Source: Flammeovirgaceae bacterium UBA5585 (lineage in GTDB: Bacteria; Bacteroidota; Bacteroidia; Cytophagales; Cyclobacteriaceae). From it: a stretch of 64,000 nt of DNA. Shown piece after piece: positions 35,988-45,033 of this stretch. Location: the NCBI GenBank assembly GCA_002425185.1, contig DILT01000008.1, positions 62,001 through 126,000 of the forward strand, given 5' to 3'. Below the pieces are notes generated by a model. The model saw nothing but the letters and a program-made list of their open reading frames with translations, did not search any database and had not been told where the DNA came from. Within the stretch, counting starts at the first letter, position 1. Every line of letters starts with the position of its first letter. Both the position numbers and the translations under genes were made by a program.

Positions 35988-37574
35988 TCAACGGCCCGGC
36001 TTCAACACCACACCATTACGCACACCGGTATGTTTTCCTTTTTCGGCTGTAATCTGTCCGTTAACGATAATGTATTCAAATCCCTCCGAATAGGCATGCG
36101 GTTTTTCATAGGTAGCCCGGTCACCTACCTTCCTTTCATCAAAGATTACAATATCCGCGGCCATGCCTTCGCGTAACAACCCGCGATCACGTAGATTAAA
36201 TTTAGTAGCAGGCAAAGAAGTCATTCGTCTGATCGCTTCTTCCAGGCGGATGAGTTGGAGCTCACGTACGTATTGACCAAGTACACGGGCATTGGTACCA
36301 TACGCGCGCGGGTGTGGCATGTTGGTACCGTAGCGGTTAATACCGGCATCGGATGCGAACATGTTGAAGGGGTATTGTAGAATTCTGCGCAAGTCTGCTT
36401 CATCCATACTAAAGTAAACCATTTGCACACGATCGGTGGAAGCAACCAACTCCAGGATTGTTTCAGCCTCTTCCATAGGTTTGGTTTTTCTTCCCTTTAG
36501 TTTGTTTACATCGGTAATCGTTTTTCCGTTGTAGGTGCTGTCAGGGGCATAACGTGCAATCAACGCATAACTGTAATTCTTTAGTTTTTTGCTTTTGAGC
36601 GTTTCAGTCATTTCCTTCTTGATCTTCTGCCGTGTGGTTTTGTCGTTCAATCGCCACAGCACTGAATCCTTTCCGCCTGGAAAAACCCAACTTGGCACGG
36701 TGGTGCTGAGTGTAGTACTGCTTGCTACATACGGATACTGATCAATGGTAACATCAACACCGCGCAACCGTGCACGTTCAACTTGTTCCAGGGTGTGAAT
36801 TGATCTTCCCCAGTTTGGTTTATAGGTAACTTTAAAATGTGAAATTTCTACCGGCATGCCGGCTACTTCTCCGATTGAGATAGCCTCATCAATGGCCTCA
36901 GTAACCTGATCGCCTTCATTGCGGATATGCGAAGCATACACACCCCCAAACCTTGCTGCTGCTTTAGCCAGCCCAACCACTTCTTCGGTTTTGGAATAGG
37001 TGCCCGGCACATAAATCAAACCGGTGGACAATCCTACGGCACCATCCTGCATAGCCTTTTCTACCAATAGTTCCATCGCCTGCTGTTCATCAGAAGTTGG
37101 GTCGCGTTGATAGTCGCCCAGCACGGCACGTCTTACGGTGTTGTGCCCAATAAGTGTAGCGATGTTAATAGAAGTCTTAACGCTATCAATTTTTCGAAAA
37201 TAATCGGCAATATCCTGAGAAGAAGATCCACAATTGCCGGTAACTACTGAGGTTACCCCATCAAGTATAAAATTTCCTGCCGTAGGGATGCGGATTTCGT
37301 TGCCTTCGATATGGGTGTGCACATCAATAAACCCGGGCGAAACGATGAGTCCTTTTGCATCGAGAGTAGCAGAGGCAGTGGCTTCTTTAAGATTTCCGAT
37401 TGCTACAATCTTTCCATCCCGCACACCCAGGTCGGCATAAAACCACGGGTTTCCGGTACCGTCAATTATTTTTCCGTTGCGAATGATAAGATCATAGGAT
37501 TGACCCACTGCACCATACCCACACACCAGCAACAGAAAAATAACAACGCGTGAAACCCGTGGAGCCCGTATCAT
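35988..37574 (-). CDS. N-acyl-D-amino-acid deacylase-type amidohydrolase, exported
   Basis: A 528-residue metal-dependent amidohydrolase of the D-aminoacylase branch. It starts with a signal-like sequence (about 1-25, VGQ end) and then the amidohydrolase entry strand YDLIIRNGKIIDGTGNPW. Metal and active-site residues visible are H86 and H88 (DVHTHIEGNE), C115 (GNCGSSSQD) as the bridging cysteine of this branch, the His in GHNT and in YASHIRNEGD, and the Asp in FASDAGINRYG. Substrates are inferred to be N-acyl-D-amino acids or related imides. It is exported, unlike classic cytosolic members, which suits a neighbourhood of secreted peptidases. It follows the M28 gene by 7 bp. Confidence 0.88.
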   Translation of the reverse strand: MIRAPRVSRVVIFLLLVCGYGAVGQSYDLIIRNGKIIDGTGNPWFYADLGVRDGKIVAIGNLKEATASATLDAKGLIVSPGFIDVHTHIEGNEIRIPTAGNFILDGVTSVVTGNCGSSSQDIADYFRKIDSVKTSINIATLIGHNTVRRAVLGDYQRDPTSDEQQAMELLVEKAMQDGAVGLSTGLIYVPGTYSKTEEVVGLAKAAARFGGVYASHIRNEGDQVTEAIDEAISIGEVAGMPVEISHFKVTYKPNWGRSIHTLEQVERARLRGVDVTIDQYPYVASSTTLSTTVPSWVFPGGKDSVLWRLNDKTTRQKIKKEMTETLKSKKLKNYSYALIARYAPDSTYNGKTITDVNKLKGRKTKPMEEAETILELVASTDRVQMVYFSMDEADLRRILQYPFNMFASDAGINRYGTNMPHPRAYGTNARVLGQYVRELQLIRLEEAIRRMTSLPATKFNLRDRGLLREGMAADIVIFDERKVGDRATYEKPHAYSEGFEYIIVNGQITAEKGKHTGVRNGVVLKPGR

Positions 37575-37581
37575 AACTTAT

Positions 37582-39072
37582 TTACTTTTTGTCTGCAGTA
37601 ATTCTACCATCGCGATTGGCAATCTCCCAGGCGGTATAAAAAATACATTGCGCGCGTTTTGCCATCAAGTCAAATTCAATTTTATCCACTTCATCACTGG
37701 GCTGATGGTAATCTTCATGTATGCCATCAAAGTAAAATATGATAGGAATATTCTTCTTGGCAAAGTTCCAGTGATCAGAACGGTAGTACAAACGTTCCGG
37801 GTGATTTTGATCGTTGTAGGTATAATCAAAAATCAAATTGGTGTACTTTTTATTTACCTCTTCACTAAGGCTGTGCAACTCACTTGAAAGTTTATCGGAG
37901 CCGATTACATAAATATAAGGCGCACTGTCTTTGTGTTGCGGATCGCGTCTGCCCACCATATCAATGTTCAGGTTAACAACGGTTTTCTCCAACGGAAAGA
38001 CAGGGCTGTTATCGGTATAGAATTGAGAACCCAACAATCCTTCTTCCTCACCGGTAACCGTCATGAATAATATGCTTCTTCGCGGCCCCTTACCATCCTT
38101 CTTCGCTTGTGCAAAAGCTTTGGCCAGCGACAGTACACTTACCGTTCCGGAGCCATCATCATCTGCACCATTGTTGATTAAATCACCCTCACCGGATGCG
38201 CGCTTGCCAATGTGATCGTAATGGGCAGTTATCACGATCACTTCATCTTTTTTGTCAGAGCCTTCCAGGAAGCCGAGGACATTGTCCGTTTTAATTTCCT
38301 TTTGTTTCTGTGCAACCGTAAACGCCAGCGAAGATGGTTTCACTTTACCCAGTGCTTTATCAGCAGCAGCTTTCTTTAACTTTTCCGGTGTTGACTTGAA
38401 TATTTTTCCGGCAGCTGCTGGTGTTACTAAAAACAAACCCAGGTTAGGTGTGGCGGCACCTTTGGTTAAGCTCATACGACCACCCGCAAACATGCGCAAC
38501 TGACCAGCCATGGTTTTAAAATCTTCTTCACTGTTCATTACCAGCACCATCAGTTTAGCTTCCTTCTCACGAAGCTTGGCCATAGCCGGGTTGTTACGAA
38601 GTGAAGCATTTGCATCGAGGAAGACGAGTGCTGCTTTTCCTTTTACGTCAACCTGGGTCAAGTCCTCTTCACTACCCTGACCAGCGAACACCAGCGGCAA
38701 CTGCAACAGGCCACCGGTATCACCTGAGCCGAAATACACAAATTCTTCATTCTCTTTTAGCGGAATACCCCCTGCATTGAAAGAAACTTCAGGAATGCCG
38801 GATGTGTAGAGCATAACCGGCTGAAAATAGCTTCCGTTAACAGGGCCTTGCAAGCCGTGCTCTTCAAAATGGGCAGCAATAAAGGCTGCTGCCATTCTTT
38901 GTCCGCGCGATCCTGTTCTGCGACCCTCCAGGGCATCGGATGCTATGATGGTTAAATATTCTTTTAAATCGGCTGCCGTTACCAGTTGGCCATACTTTTG
39001 GGCCACGGGATCCTGGGCATGTACACCCACAAACACCACCACCAGCCAAAACACTAAAAACTTGATTTTCAT
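37582..39072 (-). CDS. M28-family peptidase with PA domain, exported
   Basis: A 496-residue exported zinc aminopeptidase-like protein. The signal ends at HAQ (about 1-19). A PA-type insert (about 95-210) precedes the M28 catalytic core, whose two-zinc ligands are visible in order: His in TAHYDHIG, Asp in NNGADDDGSGT, the Glu pair in TGEEEGLLGSQF, Asp in LNIDMVGRRD, and the final His in GIHEDYHQPSD. It is the first gene of a three-gene run (peptidase, amidohydrolase, serine hydrolase) and has a perfect -7 box upstream. The run as a whole suggests extracellular or periplasmic peptide scavenging. Confidence 0.93.
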   Translation of the reverse strand: MKIKFLVFWLVVVFVGVHAQDPVAQKYGQLVTAADLKEYLTIIASDALEGRRTGSRGQRMAAAFIAAHFEEHGLQGPVNGSYFQPVMLYTSGIPEVSFNAGGIPLKENEEFVYFGSGDTGGLLQLPLVFAGQGSEEDLTQVDVKGKAALVFLDANASLRNNPAMAKLREKEAKLMVLVMNSEEDFKTMAGQLRMFAGGRMSLTKGAATPNLGLFLVTPAAAGKIFKSTPEKLKKAAADKALGKVKPSSLAFTVAQKQKEIKTDNVLGFLEGSDKKDEVIVITAHYDHIGKRASGEGDLINNGADDDGSGTVSVLSLAKAFAQAKKDGKGPRRSILFMTVTGEEEGLLGSQFYTDNSPVFPLEKTVVNLNIDMVGRRDPQHKDSAPYIYVIGSDKLSSELHSLSEEVNKKYTNLIFDYTYNDQNHPERLYYRSDHWNFAKKNIPIIFYFDGIHEDYHQPSDEVDKIEFDLMAKRAQCIFYTAWEIANRDGRITADKK

Positions 39073-39096
39073 ATTTCTTTAAGGATTAGAATTTTT

Positions 39097-39104
39097 CAAA
39101 GATA
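39097..39104 (-). promoter_or_regulatory. -7 promoter box for the M28 peptidase operon
   Basis: On the minus strand the sequence reads TATCTTTG, an exact TAnnTTTG match, 24 bases before the ATG at 39072. No clear -33 TTTG is at the right distance. Confidence 0.6.
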
Positions 39105-39223
39105 GGGATCGGTACAGAATAGAAAAGCCTTGACATTCAGACGGTAACAAAATGATACCACAGCGGTTAAGGTAAGTGACAGAAATCATGGGCTGGCGGT
39201 GTAGAATTGTGTGCTGCCTGATT

Positions 39224-39231
39224 TACATTTG
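39224..39231 (+). promoter_or_regulatory. -7 promoter box for gcvP
   Basis: TACATTTG matches TAnnTTTG exactly and lies 39 bases before the gcvP ATG at 39271. A TTG sits 14 bases upstream, shorter than the usual spacing. The leader is too short for a glycine riboswitch. Confidence 0.55.
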
Positions 39232-39270
39232 TGCAAAATTTTCCCTTCCGGACGATTAGAAACCACAACT

Positions 39271-42150
39271 ATGAATATTAATCCTGCTTACACTGAAAAA
39301 TTTGAATATCGCCACAATGGGCCTAACCCACAGCAGATAACCGAAATGCTTAAAACCGTAAAGGCTTCGTCTATCGATCAATTGATCGACCAGACCGTGC
39401 CAGCTAATATTCGGTTGAAAAAAACGTTGAACCTGCCTGCCGCCCAAACCGAGCAAGCCTTTTTGAAATCGTTCAAGGCATTGGCCGCTAAAAACAAGTT
39501 GTACAAATCCTATATCGGCATGGGGTACTATAATACCTACACGCCTAACGTCATCCTTCGTAATATTTTAGAAAACCCGGGATGGTACACTGCCTATACG
39601 CCCTACCAGGCTGAAATTGCCCAAGGCCGATTAGAGGCCCTGATCAACTACCAAACCATGGTGATTGATTTAACCGGTATGGAAATCGCAAACGCCTCTT
39701 TATTAGATGAGGGTACTGCTGCAGCCGAAGCCATGCATTTACTCCACGCTTCGTTAAAGCCCACCAAGAAAACTGCACGCAAACTTTTTGTAGATCAGAA
39801 TACATTTCCACAAACGCTTGATGTGCTGAAAACCCGTTCGGCACCGTTGGGCGTCAATCTGGTTATCGATGATATTACCAAAGTTGATATTACCGATCCG
39901 GATTTGTTTGCTGTCTTTATTCAATATCCCGATAGCCACGGTGCCATTCAAGATCATTCGGCATTTATTCAGGCAGCACACGAGCACGATGTATATGTAG
40001 CAGTGGCAACTGATCTGCTGGCCTTAACCCTATTGAAGTCACCCGGTGAAATGGGTGCCGATGTAGTGGTAGGATCTAGCCAGCGCTTTGGTGTACCCAT
40101 GGGTTTTGGCGGACCACATGCTGCTTTCTTTGCTACCAAGGAAGAATTTAAACGCCAGATGCCCGGCAGAATCATTGGTGCCTCTATTGATGCACAAGGA
40201 AAACCGGCCTATCGTATGGCGCTGCAAACCCGCGAGCAGCACATCCGCAGGGAAAAGGCCACTTCCAACATATGTACTGCCCAGGTATTACTGTCGGTAA
40301 TGGCAGGCATGTATGCTGTTTATCACGGACCGGAAGGATTAAAGAAAATAGCAGGGCGTGTTCATGCGCTCACCAAAATGTTGTTCGATGGCTTACTTGC
40401 CATCGGCCTTCAGCCCGTAAGCAACAACTTTTTCGATACCCTTACTGTGCCCTGCCCGAACAAAACAGCTGTTGCAGAAGAAGCTGAAAAACGTGGTATT
40501 AACCTTCGGTATGTTAACGAAAATCATGTTGGTATTTCATTAGACGAAACCACAACCGTTGACGATGTAAATGAATTGCTGGAAATATTCCGTGCTACTT
40601 CTCCCCTCTTACAGCATAAGCAAGTTAAGGATGCAGGAATACCTTCTACCCTGGTGCGCACCAGCGCATTTATGACACACCCGGTATTCAACACGTACTA
40701 TGCCGAACATGAAATGCTTCGCTACATCAAGCGCCTTGAGAATAAAGATATTTCTATGGTACACTCCATGATCTCGCTGGGATCATGCACCATGAAACTG
40801 AATGCCACCACCGAAATGATTCCGGTTACCTGGCCTGAACTGGGGGGCTTGCATCCTTTTGCACCGGCCAATCAAACCCAAGGTTACCAACAAATTTTAA
40901 AGAACCTCGAAGTATGGTTGGCAGAGATCACCGGTTTTACCGGAGTGTCGCTTCAGCCCAACAGCGGGGCGCAAGGTGAGTATGCCGGCCTTATGGTCAT
41001 TCGCGCTTACCACCAGCACCGTGGTGATCATCATCGAAACATTGCCTTGATACCAGCCTCCGCACATGGAACAAACCCTGCCAGTGCCGTGATGGCCGGC
41101 ATGGAAGTAGTGATTGTAAAATCAGATGCGGATGGAAAAATTGATGTAGCCGACCTGAAAGCAAAAGCAGCACAGCACAAAGAAAAACTTTCGTGTCTGA
41201 TGGTAACCTATCCATCAACCCATGGTGTGTTTGAAGAAGCCATTACTGAAATCTGTGAAACCATTCATGCCAACGGTGGCCTGGTGTACATGGATGGCGC
41301 CAACATGAATGCGCAGGTGGGCTTAACCTCACCGGCCAACATCGGTGCCGATGTGTGTCACCTTAACCTGCACAAAACATTTTGTATTCCGCATGGCGGA
41401 GGCGGACCAGGCATGGGACCCATTTGTGTTAACGATAAACTGAAACCATTCCTTCCGGGACATGCCCTTATAAAAACAGGAGGCGATCATGCCATCACCG
41501 CTGTATCCGCTGCGCCTTGGGGAAGCGCGAGTATTCTGGCTATTTCATATGCCTACATTGCCATGATGGGTGCTGAAGGGTTAACCAACGCAACCAAGCT
41601 GGCCATACTAAACGCCAACTATATTAAAGACCGGCTGGAAGGTCACTACAAGATTTTATACACCGGCAGCAATGGCCGCTGTGCACATGAAATGATTGTA
41701 GACTGTCGTGATTTTAAAAAGGCTGGTATAGAAGTGGAAGATATTGCCAAACGCTTGATGGATTATGGCTTTCATGCTCCCACGGTTTCTTTCCCGGTGG
41801 CGGGAACGTTAATGATTGAACCCACCGAAAGCGAAACGAAAGATGAACTTGATCGCTTCTGCGATGCGCTGATTGAAATCAGAAATGAAATCCGGGAAGT
41901 GGAAGAAGGCAAAGCCGATAAGGAAAACAATGTGTTGAAGCATGCACCACACACCGCATCAGTAATTACTGCGGATGTCTGGGAGCGTCCGTATAGCCGG
42001 CAAAAAGCTGCTTATCCGCTACCGTATGTTCGCGAAGCAAAAGTATGGCCAAGTGTTAGCCGTGTGGATAATGCTTATGGCGACCGCAACCTGGTGTGCA
42101 GTTGTTTGCCTGTTGAGCTTTATGAGCAGTCGGAAGTTGCAGAAGTTTAA
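39271..42150 (+). CDS. gcvP: Glycine dehydrogenase (decarboxylating), P protein
   Basis: GcvP is the PLP enzyme that decarboxylates glycine and passes the aminomethyl group to GcvH. The single chain of 959 residues combines the two halves that some bacteria encode separately. The start at 39271 is preferred over 39211 because family members begin with a short leader before the RHNGP block (here FEYRHNGPNPQQI). The PLP lysine sits in LNLHKTFCIPHGGGGPGMGP near residue 695, with the expected glycine-rich loop. It has its own promoter box and is divergent from the M28 operon. gcvH and lipA are upstream in the window. Confidence 0.97.
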   Translation: MNINPAYTEKFEYRHNGPNPQQITEMLKTVKASSIDQLIDQTVPANIRLKKTLNLPAAQTEQAFLKSFKALAAKNKLYKSYIGMGYYNTYTPNVILRNILENPGWYTAYTPYQAEIAQGRLEALINYQTMVIDLTGMEIANASLLDEGTAAAEAMHLLHASLKPTKKTARKLFVDQNTFPQTLDVLKTRSAPLGVNLVIDDITKVDITDPDLFAVFIQYPDSHGAIQDHSAFIQAAHEHDVYVAVATDLLALTLLKSPGEMGADVVVGSSQRFGVPMGFGGPHAAFFATKEEFKRQMPGRIIGASIDAQGKPAYRMALQTREQHIRREKATSNICTAQVLLSVMAGMYAVYHGPEGLKKIAGRVHALTKMLFDGLLAIGLQPVSNNFFDTLTVPCPNKTAVAEEAEKRGINLRYVNENHVGISLDETTTVDDVNELLEIFRATSPLLQHKQVKDAGIPSTLVRTSAFMTHPVFNTYYAEHEMLRYIKRLENKDISMVHSMISLGSCTMKLNATTEMIPVTWPELGGLHPFAPANQTQGYQQILKNLEVWLAEITGFTGVSLQPNSGAQGEYAGLMVIRAYHQHRGDHHRNIALIPASAHGTNPASAVMAGMEVVIVKSDADGKIDVADLKAKAAQHKEKLSCLMVTYPSTHGVFEEAITEICETIHANGGLVYMDGANMNAQVGLTSPANIGADVCHLNLHKTFCIPHGGGGPGMGPICVNDKLKPFLPGHALIKTGGDHAITAVSAAPWGSASILAISYAYIAMMGAEGLTNATKLAILNANYIKDRLEGHYKILYTGSNGRCAHEMIVDCRDFKKAGIEVEDIAKRLMDYGFHAPTVSFPVAGTLMIEPTESETKDELDRFCDALIEIRNEIREVEEGKADKENNVLKHAPHTASVITADVWERPYSRQKAAYPLPYVREAKVWPSVSRVDNAYGDRNLVCSCLPVELYEQSEVAEV

Positions 42151-42162
42151 GAACTAGCTACC

Positions 42163-42226
42163 CACAAAGGTCACAAAGAAGGCACAAAGCCCACAAAGCA
42201 ACTTTAATCCCTTTGTGATCTTTGTG
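42163..42226. repeat. CACAAAG inverted repeat after gcvP
   Basis: CACAAAGGTCACAAAG (42163-42178) pairs with CTTTGTGATCTTTGTG (42211-42226), 15 of 16 positions, and further CACAAAG copies lie between. The hairpin may serve as a transcript end for gcvP. Similar CACAAAG-rich intergenic repeats are common in this phylum. Confidence 0.6.
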
Positions 42227-42265
42227 AAAACCTGATGCACTGGTTAGCAGCTAAGAAATCATATT

Positions 42266-42730
42266 ATGAAGAAACTTCTGATCGTATTACTATTCTTTCA
42301 GGCGGGAGGTTTTGTTTATGCCCAACCCAAAAACAAATACCAGGGTTTTCCTTCCCTGGTATGGCCCAAGCTGTATGACATTCAGTATGAAAAAGCTTTT
42401 GACGATAACGGTGAGTATGACAAACCCATATTCAGCGCAGCAGCCAAATCATTGGCCGGCAAAAGCGTTGTACTGCCCGGCTACATGGTACCGTTCGACA
42501 ACGGAACAAAGGGCACCGTATTTATGCTAACCTCATTACCATTAAATGCATGTTTCTTTTGTGGTGTTGGCGGACCCGAATCGGTAGTGCAGGTATTTTT
42601 AAAAAGTACAGTTACCTACACCGAAAAACCAATTGAAGTAAAAGGTGTTTTACGGCTCAACGATAAAAATCCTGACCTGATGATTTATACGTTGGAGCAG
42701 GCTGAGTTTTTAGGAACGATTGATTTTTAA
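42266..42730 (+). CDS. Small exported protein with CxFCG motif (DUF3299-like), copy 1
   Basis: A 154-residue protein with a signal peptide (1-20, YAQ end). The core reads GYMVPFDN, then FMLTSLPLNACFFCGVGGPE and SVVQV, with cysteines C96 and C99 two residues apart. The same motif order recurs in the minus-strand gene at 44425-44862, so they are paralogues. The layout (GY..P, then L..N.C..CG..GPE..V.V) resembles DUF3299, whose members have a Cys/His/Pro motif at that place. A metal- or redox-related role is inferred from the conserved Cys pair only. It lies between a CACAAAG repeat and a degenerate REP-like element. Confidence 0.8.
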   Translation: MKKLLIVLLFFQAGGFVYAQPKNKYQGFPSLVWPKLYDIQYEKAFDDNGEYDKPIFSAAAKSLAGKSVVLPGYMVPFDNGTKGTVFMLTSLPLNACFFCGVGGPESVVQVFLKSTVTYTEKPIEVKGVLRLNDKNPDLMIYTLEQAEFLGTIDF

Positions 42731-42749
42731 AGGGCAGACATAATCGGTT

Positions 42750-42790
42750 TCAGTTCTCGACCTGAGCCTCACCAGGTTTCGACAAAGCAC
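42750..42790. repeat. Degenerate REP-like element
   Basis: The stretch holds GAGCCTCACC and AGGTTTCGACA, the latter shared with the hairpin at 8068-8092. The arms do not pair well, so this is probably a decayed copy. Confidence 0.35.
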
Positions 42791-42799
42791 AACCCGAAA

Positions 42800-42955
42800 C
42801 TACCCTAGCAGGTAATAACCGGCAATAAAAATTACCAGAGCAAGCAATGCGCCTACAGCAACCTTCACAATTACAGAATCAAAACGATCGGTTGACTGTG
42901 TAATCCGTCTTATACGCTCCCGCACAAAACTTCGCTTCTCTTTTTCAGATTCCAT
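42800..42955 (-). CDS. Small single-span membrane protein, 51 residues
   Basis: A short open frame with an ATG at 42955 and a TAG stop at 42800. The N-terminal half is highly charged (MESEKEKRSFVRERIRR) and probably cytosolic. Residues about 28-50 form one hydrophobic helix (VIVKVAVGALLALVIFIAG). The pattern of a basic/acidic helix followed by one membrane segment is coherent and unlike a chance frame, and it fills an otherwise empty 290 bp gap. Its function is unknown. It lies 67 bp beyond the stop of the M28 gene at 43023, on the same strand, and may be cotranscribed with it. Confidence 0.65.
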   Translation of the reverse strand: MESEKEKRSFVRERIRRITQSTDRFDSVIVKVAVGALLALVIFIAGYYLLG

Positions 42956-43022
42956 GAGCATACATTAGTTATGCCTTAATAGGAAAGTTGTACATGCCGT
43001 AACCTGATCCTTAAAATTTAAT

Positions 43023-44396
43023 CTATTTAAGCCCGTATTGATCGATAAGGTACACTAAAGCGGCCATAGACGCGGCCCCTAACTCAAGTTCGCGTTTATC
43101 CACCTTATCAAAGGTATCCTCTGGCGTGTGATGATAATTAAAGTAACGTTGTGAGTCGGGCAAGAAGCCCATGAGCGGAACACCTTGTGGTGCCAGCGGA
43201 CTAATATCAGCACCGCCACCTTCCTGATTGAAATCAGCAAGACCGTAGGGTTCCAGCAAGGGTTTCCAGCTTCTTATTTTCTCCTTTGCTTTTGCGTCCG
43301 ATGGCATTGTAAAACCGCGCGGTGTGAATCCACCGCGGTCGGACTCCATAGCGGCAATGTGCTTTTCGTTTTTGAGTTTTGCCTGGTTGGCGTACTCCAC
43401 ACCACCGCGTAAACCATTTTCTTCATTCATAAACATCACGGCACGAATGGTGCGTTTGGGTTTGTAGCCCATGGCTTTATAAAGGCGCAACACCTCAATC
43501 GACTGAACACACCCGGTTCCATCATCGTGTGCACCTTGCCCAAGATCCCAGCTATCGAGGTGGCCGCCCACTACAATAATCTCTTCAGGGTATTGCGTAC
43601 CCTTTAATTCACCGATCACATTAAAAGAAGGGGCATCGGGTAACGTTTCACAATGCGTTTCAAAATAGAATTTCAATTCTTTGTCATCCTTCAGAAGACT
43701 GCTCAACAATTCCGCATGGCGGGTGGAAATGGCAACAGCCGGAATTTTCGGAACATTTAGCGCATAGCGTAATGAACCCGTGTGCGGATAATCTTCGAGG
43801 TTAACACCCATCGAACGAACAATCACACCAATAGCGCCAAGCTTGGCAGCCTCGGATGCTCCATTGGCACGTTGATCGACAGCTCCACCATACGAACTGA
43901 ACATTGGGATTATTTTCGGATCCATGGGCCGGTTAAAAAACACGATCTTTCCCTTCACCCCTTTTTCGCCCAATTGCTTTAACTCATCCCAGGTTTTTAC
44001 CTCTACTACATTGGCCAACACTCCCGCAGCACCGGTTCCTACCGAACCACCCAGGGCACAAATGTTTACGGCTTCCAATCCCAATTTTTTTGAATTGACA
44101 ATACGCCCGATTTCCTTTTTGCCCCGAACCCAATGCGGTACCATTACCGGTTGCAGCCATACCGAATCAAAACCATAGGCCTGCATCACCTGACGGCTCC
44201 ACTCGACTGCTGCCGCAGCCCCGGGTGAACCACTCAGGCGCGGACCAATTTTTGTGCACAGGTGTTCCAGCATTTCATACGATTGCCCCCTGGCTAATGC
44301 CTCATCATAAATTTTGCGAATGAATTGCTCATCCTGTGATTGAGCCTCTGCTATCAGGTTTGATAAGAATAGTACAGCCAGTAAAAAGTATTTCAT
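43023..44396 (-). CDS. M28-family peptidase, carboxypeptidase Q-like, exported
   Basis: A 457-residue exported zinc peptidase. The signal peptide (about 1-18, AEAQS) is followed by a PA-type insert and an M28 core. Zinc ligands are visible as His in VVGGHLDSWD, Asp in GAHDDGTGC, Glu pair in FMNEENGLRGG, Asp in ESDRGGFTPRG, and His in YNYHHTPEDTFD-like NYHHTPED. This set and the ending HHTPEDTFDKVD resemble plasma glutamate carboxypeptidase (CPQ) more than aminopeptidase Y. It is flanked by the two CxFCG paralogues. Its start lies 28 bp after the stop of copy 2, so the two are likely cotranscribed. Confidence 0.92.
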   Translation of the reverse strand: MKYFLLAVLFLSNLIAEAQSQDEQFIRKIYDEALARGQSYEMLEHLCTKIGPRLSGSPGAAAAVEWSRQVMQAYGFDSVWLQPVMVPHWVRGKKEIGRIVNSKKLGLEAVNICALGGSVGTGAAGVLANVVEVKTWDELKQLGEKGVKGKIVFFNRPMDPKIIPMFSSYGGAVDQRANGASEAAKLGAIGVIVRSMGVNLEDYPHTGSLRYALNVPKIPAVAISTRHAELLSSLLKDDKELKFYFETHCETLPDAPSFNVIGELKGTQYPEEIIVVGGHLDSWDLGQGAHDDGTGCVQSIEVLRLYKAMGYKPKRTIRAVMFMNEENGLRGGVEYANQAKLKNEKHIAAMESDRGGFTPRGFTMPSDAKAKEKIRSWKPLLEPYGLADFNQEGGGADISPLAPQGVPLMGFLPDSQRYFNYHHTPEDTFDKVDKRELELGAASMAALVYLIDQYGLK

Positions 44397-44424
44397 AAAA
44401 TTTTCAAATCTTCAAATTAACAAA

Positions 44425-44862
44425 TCACTCAATCAACTTCGCATCTTTAATAATATACATATGATGATCCGGATCAAATTCGTTTAAAAATAGAATTCCT
44501 TCAAGGGTAATCTGACGCGTAACAAACTTGATATTCTGTTTGGTTTGCACTTCCACTACTGTTTCCGGCCCGGCACCTCCACAAAAATAACATTGATTAA
44601 AAGGAAGTGAGGAAAGCATATACTCGTTTCGGCCACCCAGTTCGGCCATGGGTATCAGGTACCCTTTTACACGAACTACTTTTCCGTTATAACTCCACAG
44701 CCGCTTGCTGAATTTTGGTGATTCAATTTCAAAACCAGTTTCGCGGCTCGGCTGGGTTTCAAAGCCGACTTCAGAAAGCACCTGCCAAACGTCAACCTCC
44801 TGGGCAAAGGAAACTGAGCCAGAGAAAAGAAACAGAATGATAAGTTTAGTTATGCAGGCCAT
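44425..44862 (-). CDS. Small exported protein with CxFCG motif, copy 2
   Basis: A 145-residue paralogue of the protein at 42266. I chose the ATG at 44862 because it gives a signal peptide ending in SFAQ; the upstream frame adds only basic low-complexity residues. The core reads GYLIPMAE, then YMLSSLPFNQCYFCGGAGPE and TVVEV, with C91 and C94. The spacing matches copy 1, but the N-terminal thirds differ. It lies just upstream of the M28 peptidase gene in the same direction. Its function is unknown; a Cys-based metal or redox role is an inference. Confidence 0.8.
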   Translation of the reverse strand: MACITKLIILFLFSGSVSFAQEVDVWQVLSEVGFETQPSRETGFEIESPKFSKRLWSYNGKVVRVKGYLIPMAELGGRNEYMLSSLPFNQCYFCGGAGPETVVEVQTKQNIKFVTRQITLEGILFLNEFDPDHHMYIIKDAKLIE

Positions 44863-45033
44863 TGCTTTTGGAAACCGGTATGAATTTTTTTGTGAACTCT
44901 TTTGTGTTTTCTTGAATTTGTGGCTTGTTTTCTTAGCCACCAAAATTCCAAAACACAAAAACTCACTAAACTGATTAATTAAGGATAATAATAAACACTT
45001 TTACAGCAGAAATATACTTTGTTCCCAAACTTC

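Noticed and set aside
39210..39270. Glycine riboswitch before gcvP
   Set aside because: The leader after the promoter box is about 35-40 bases, too short for one, and no typical fold is seen. The gcvH leader (about 20 bases) is likewise too short.
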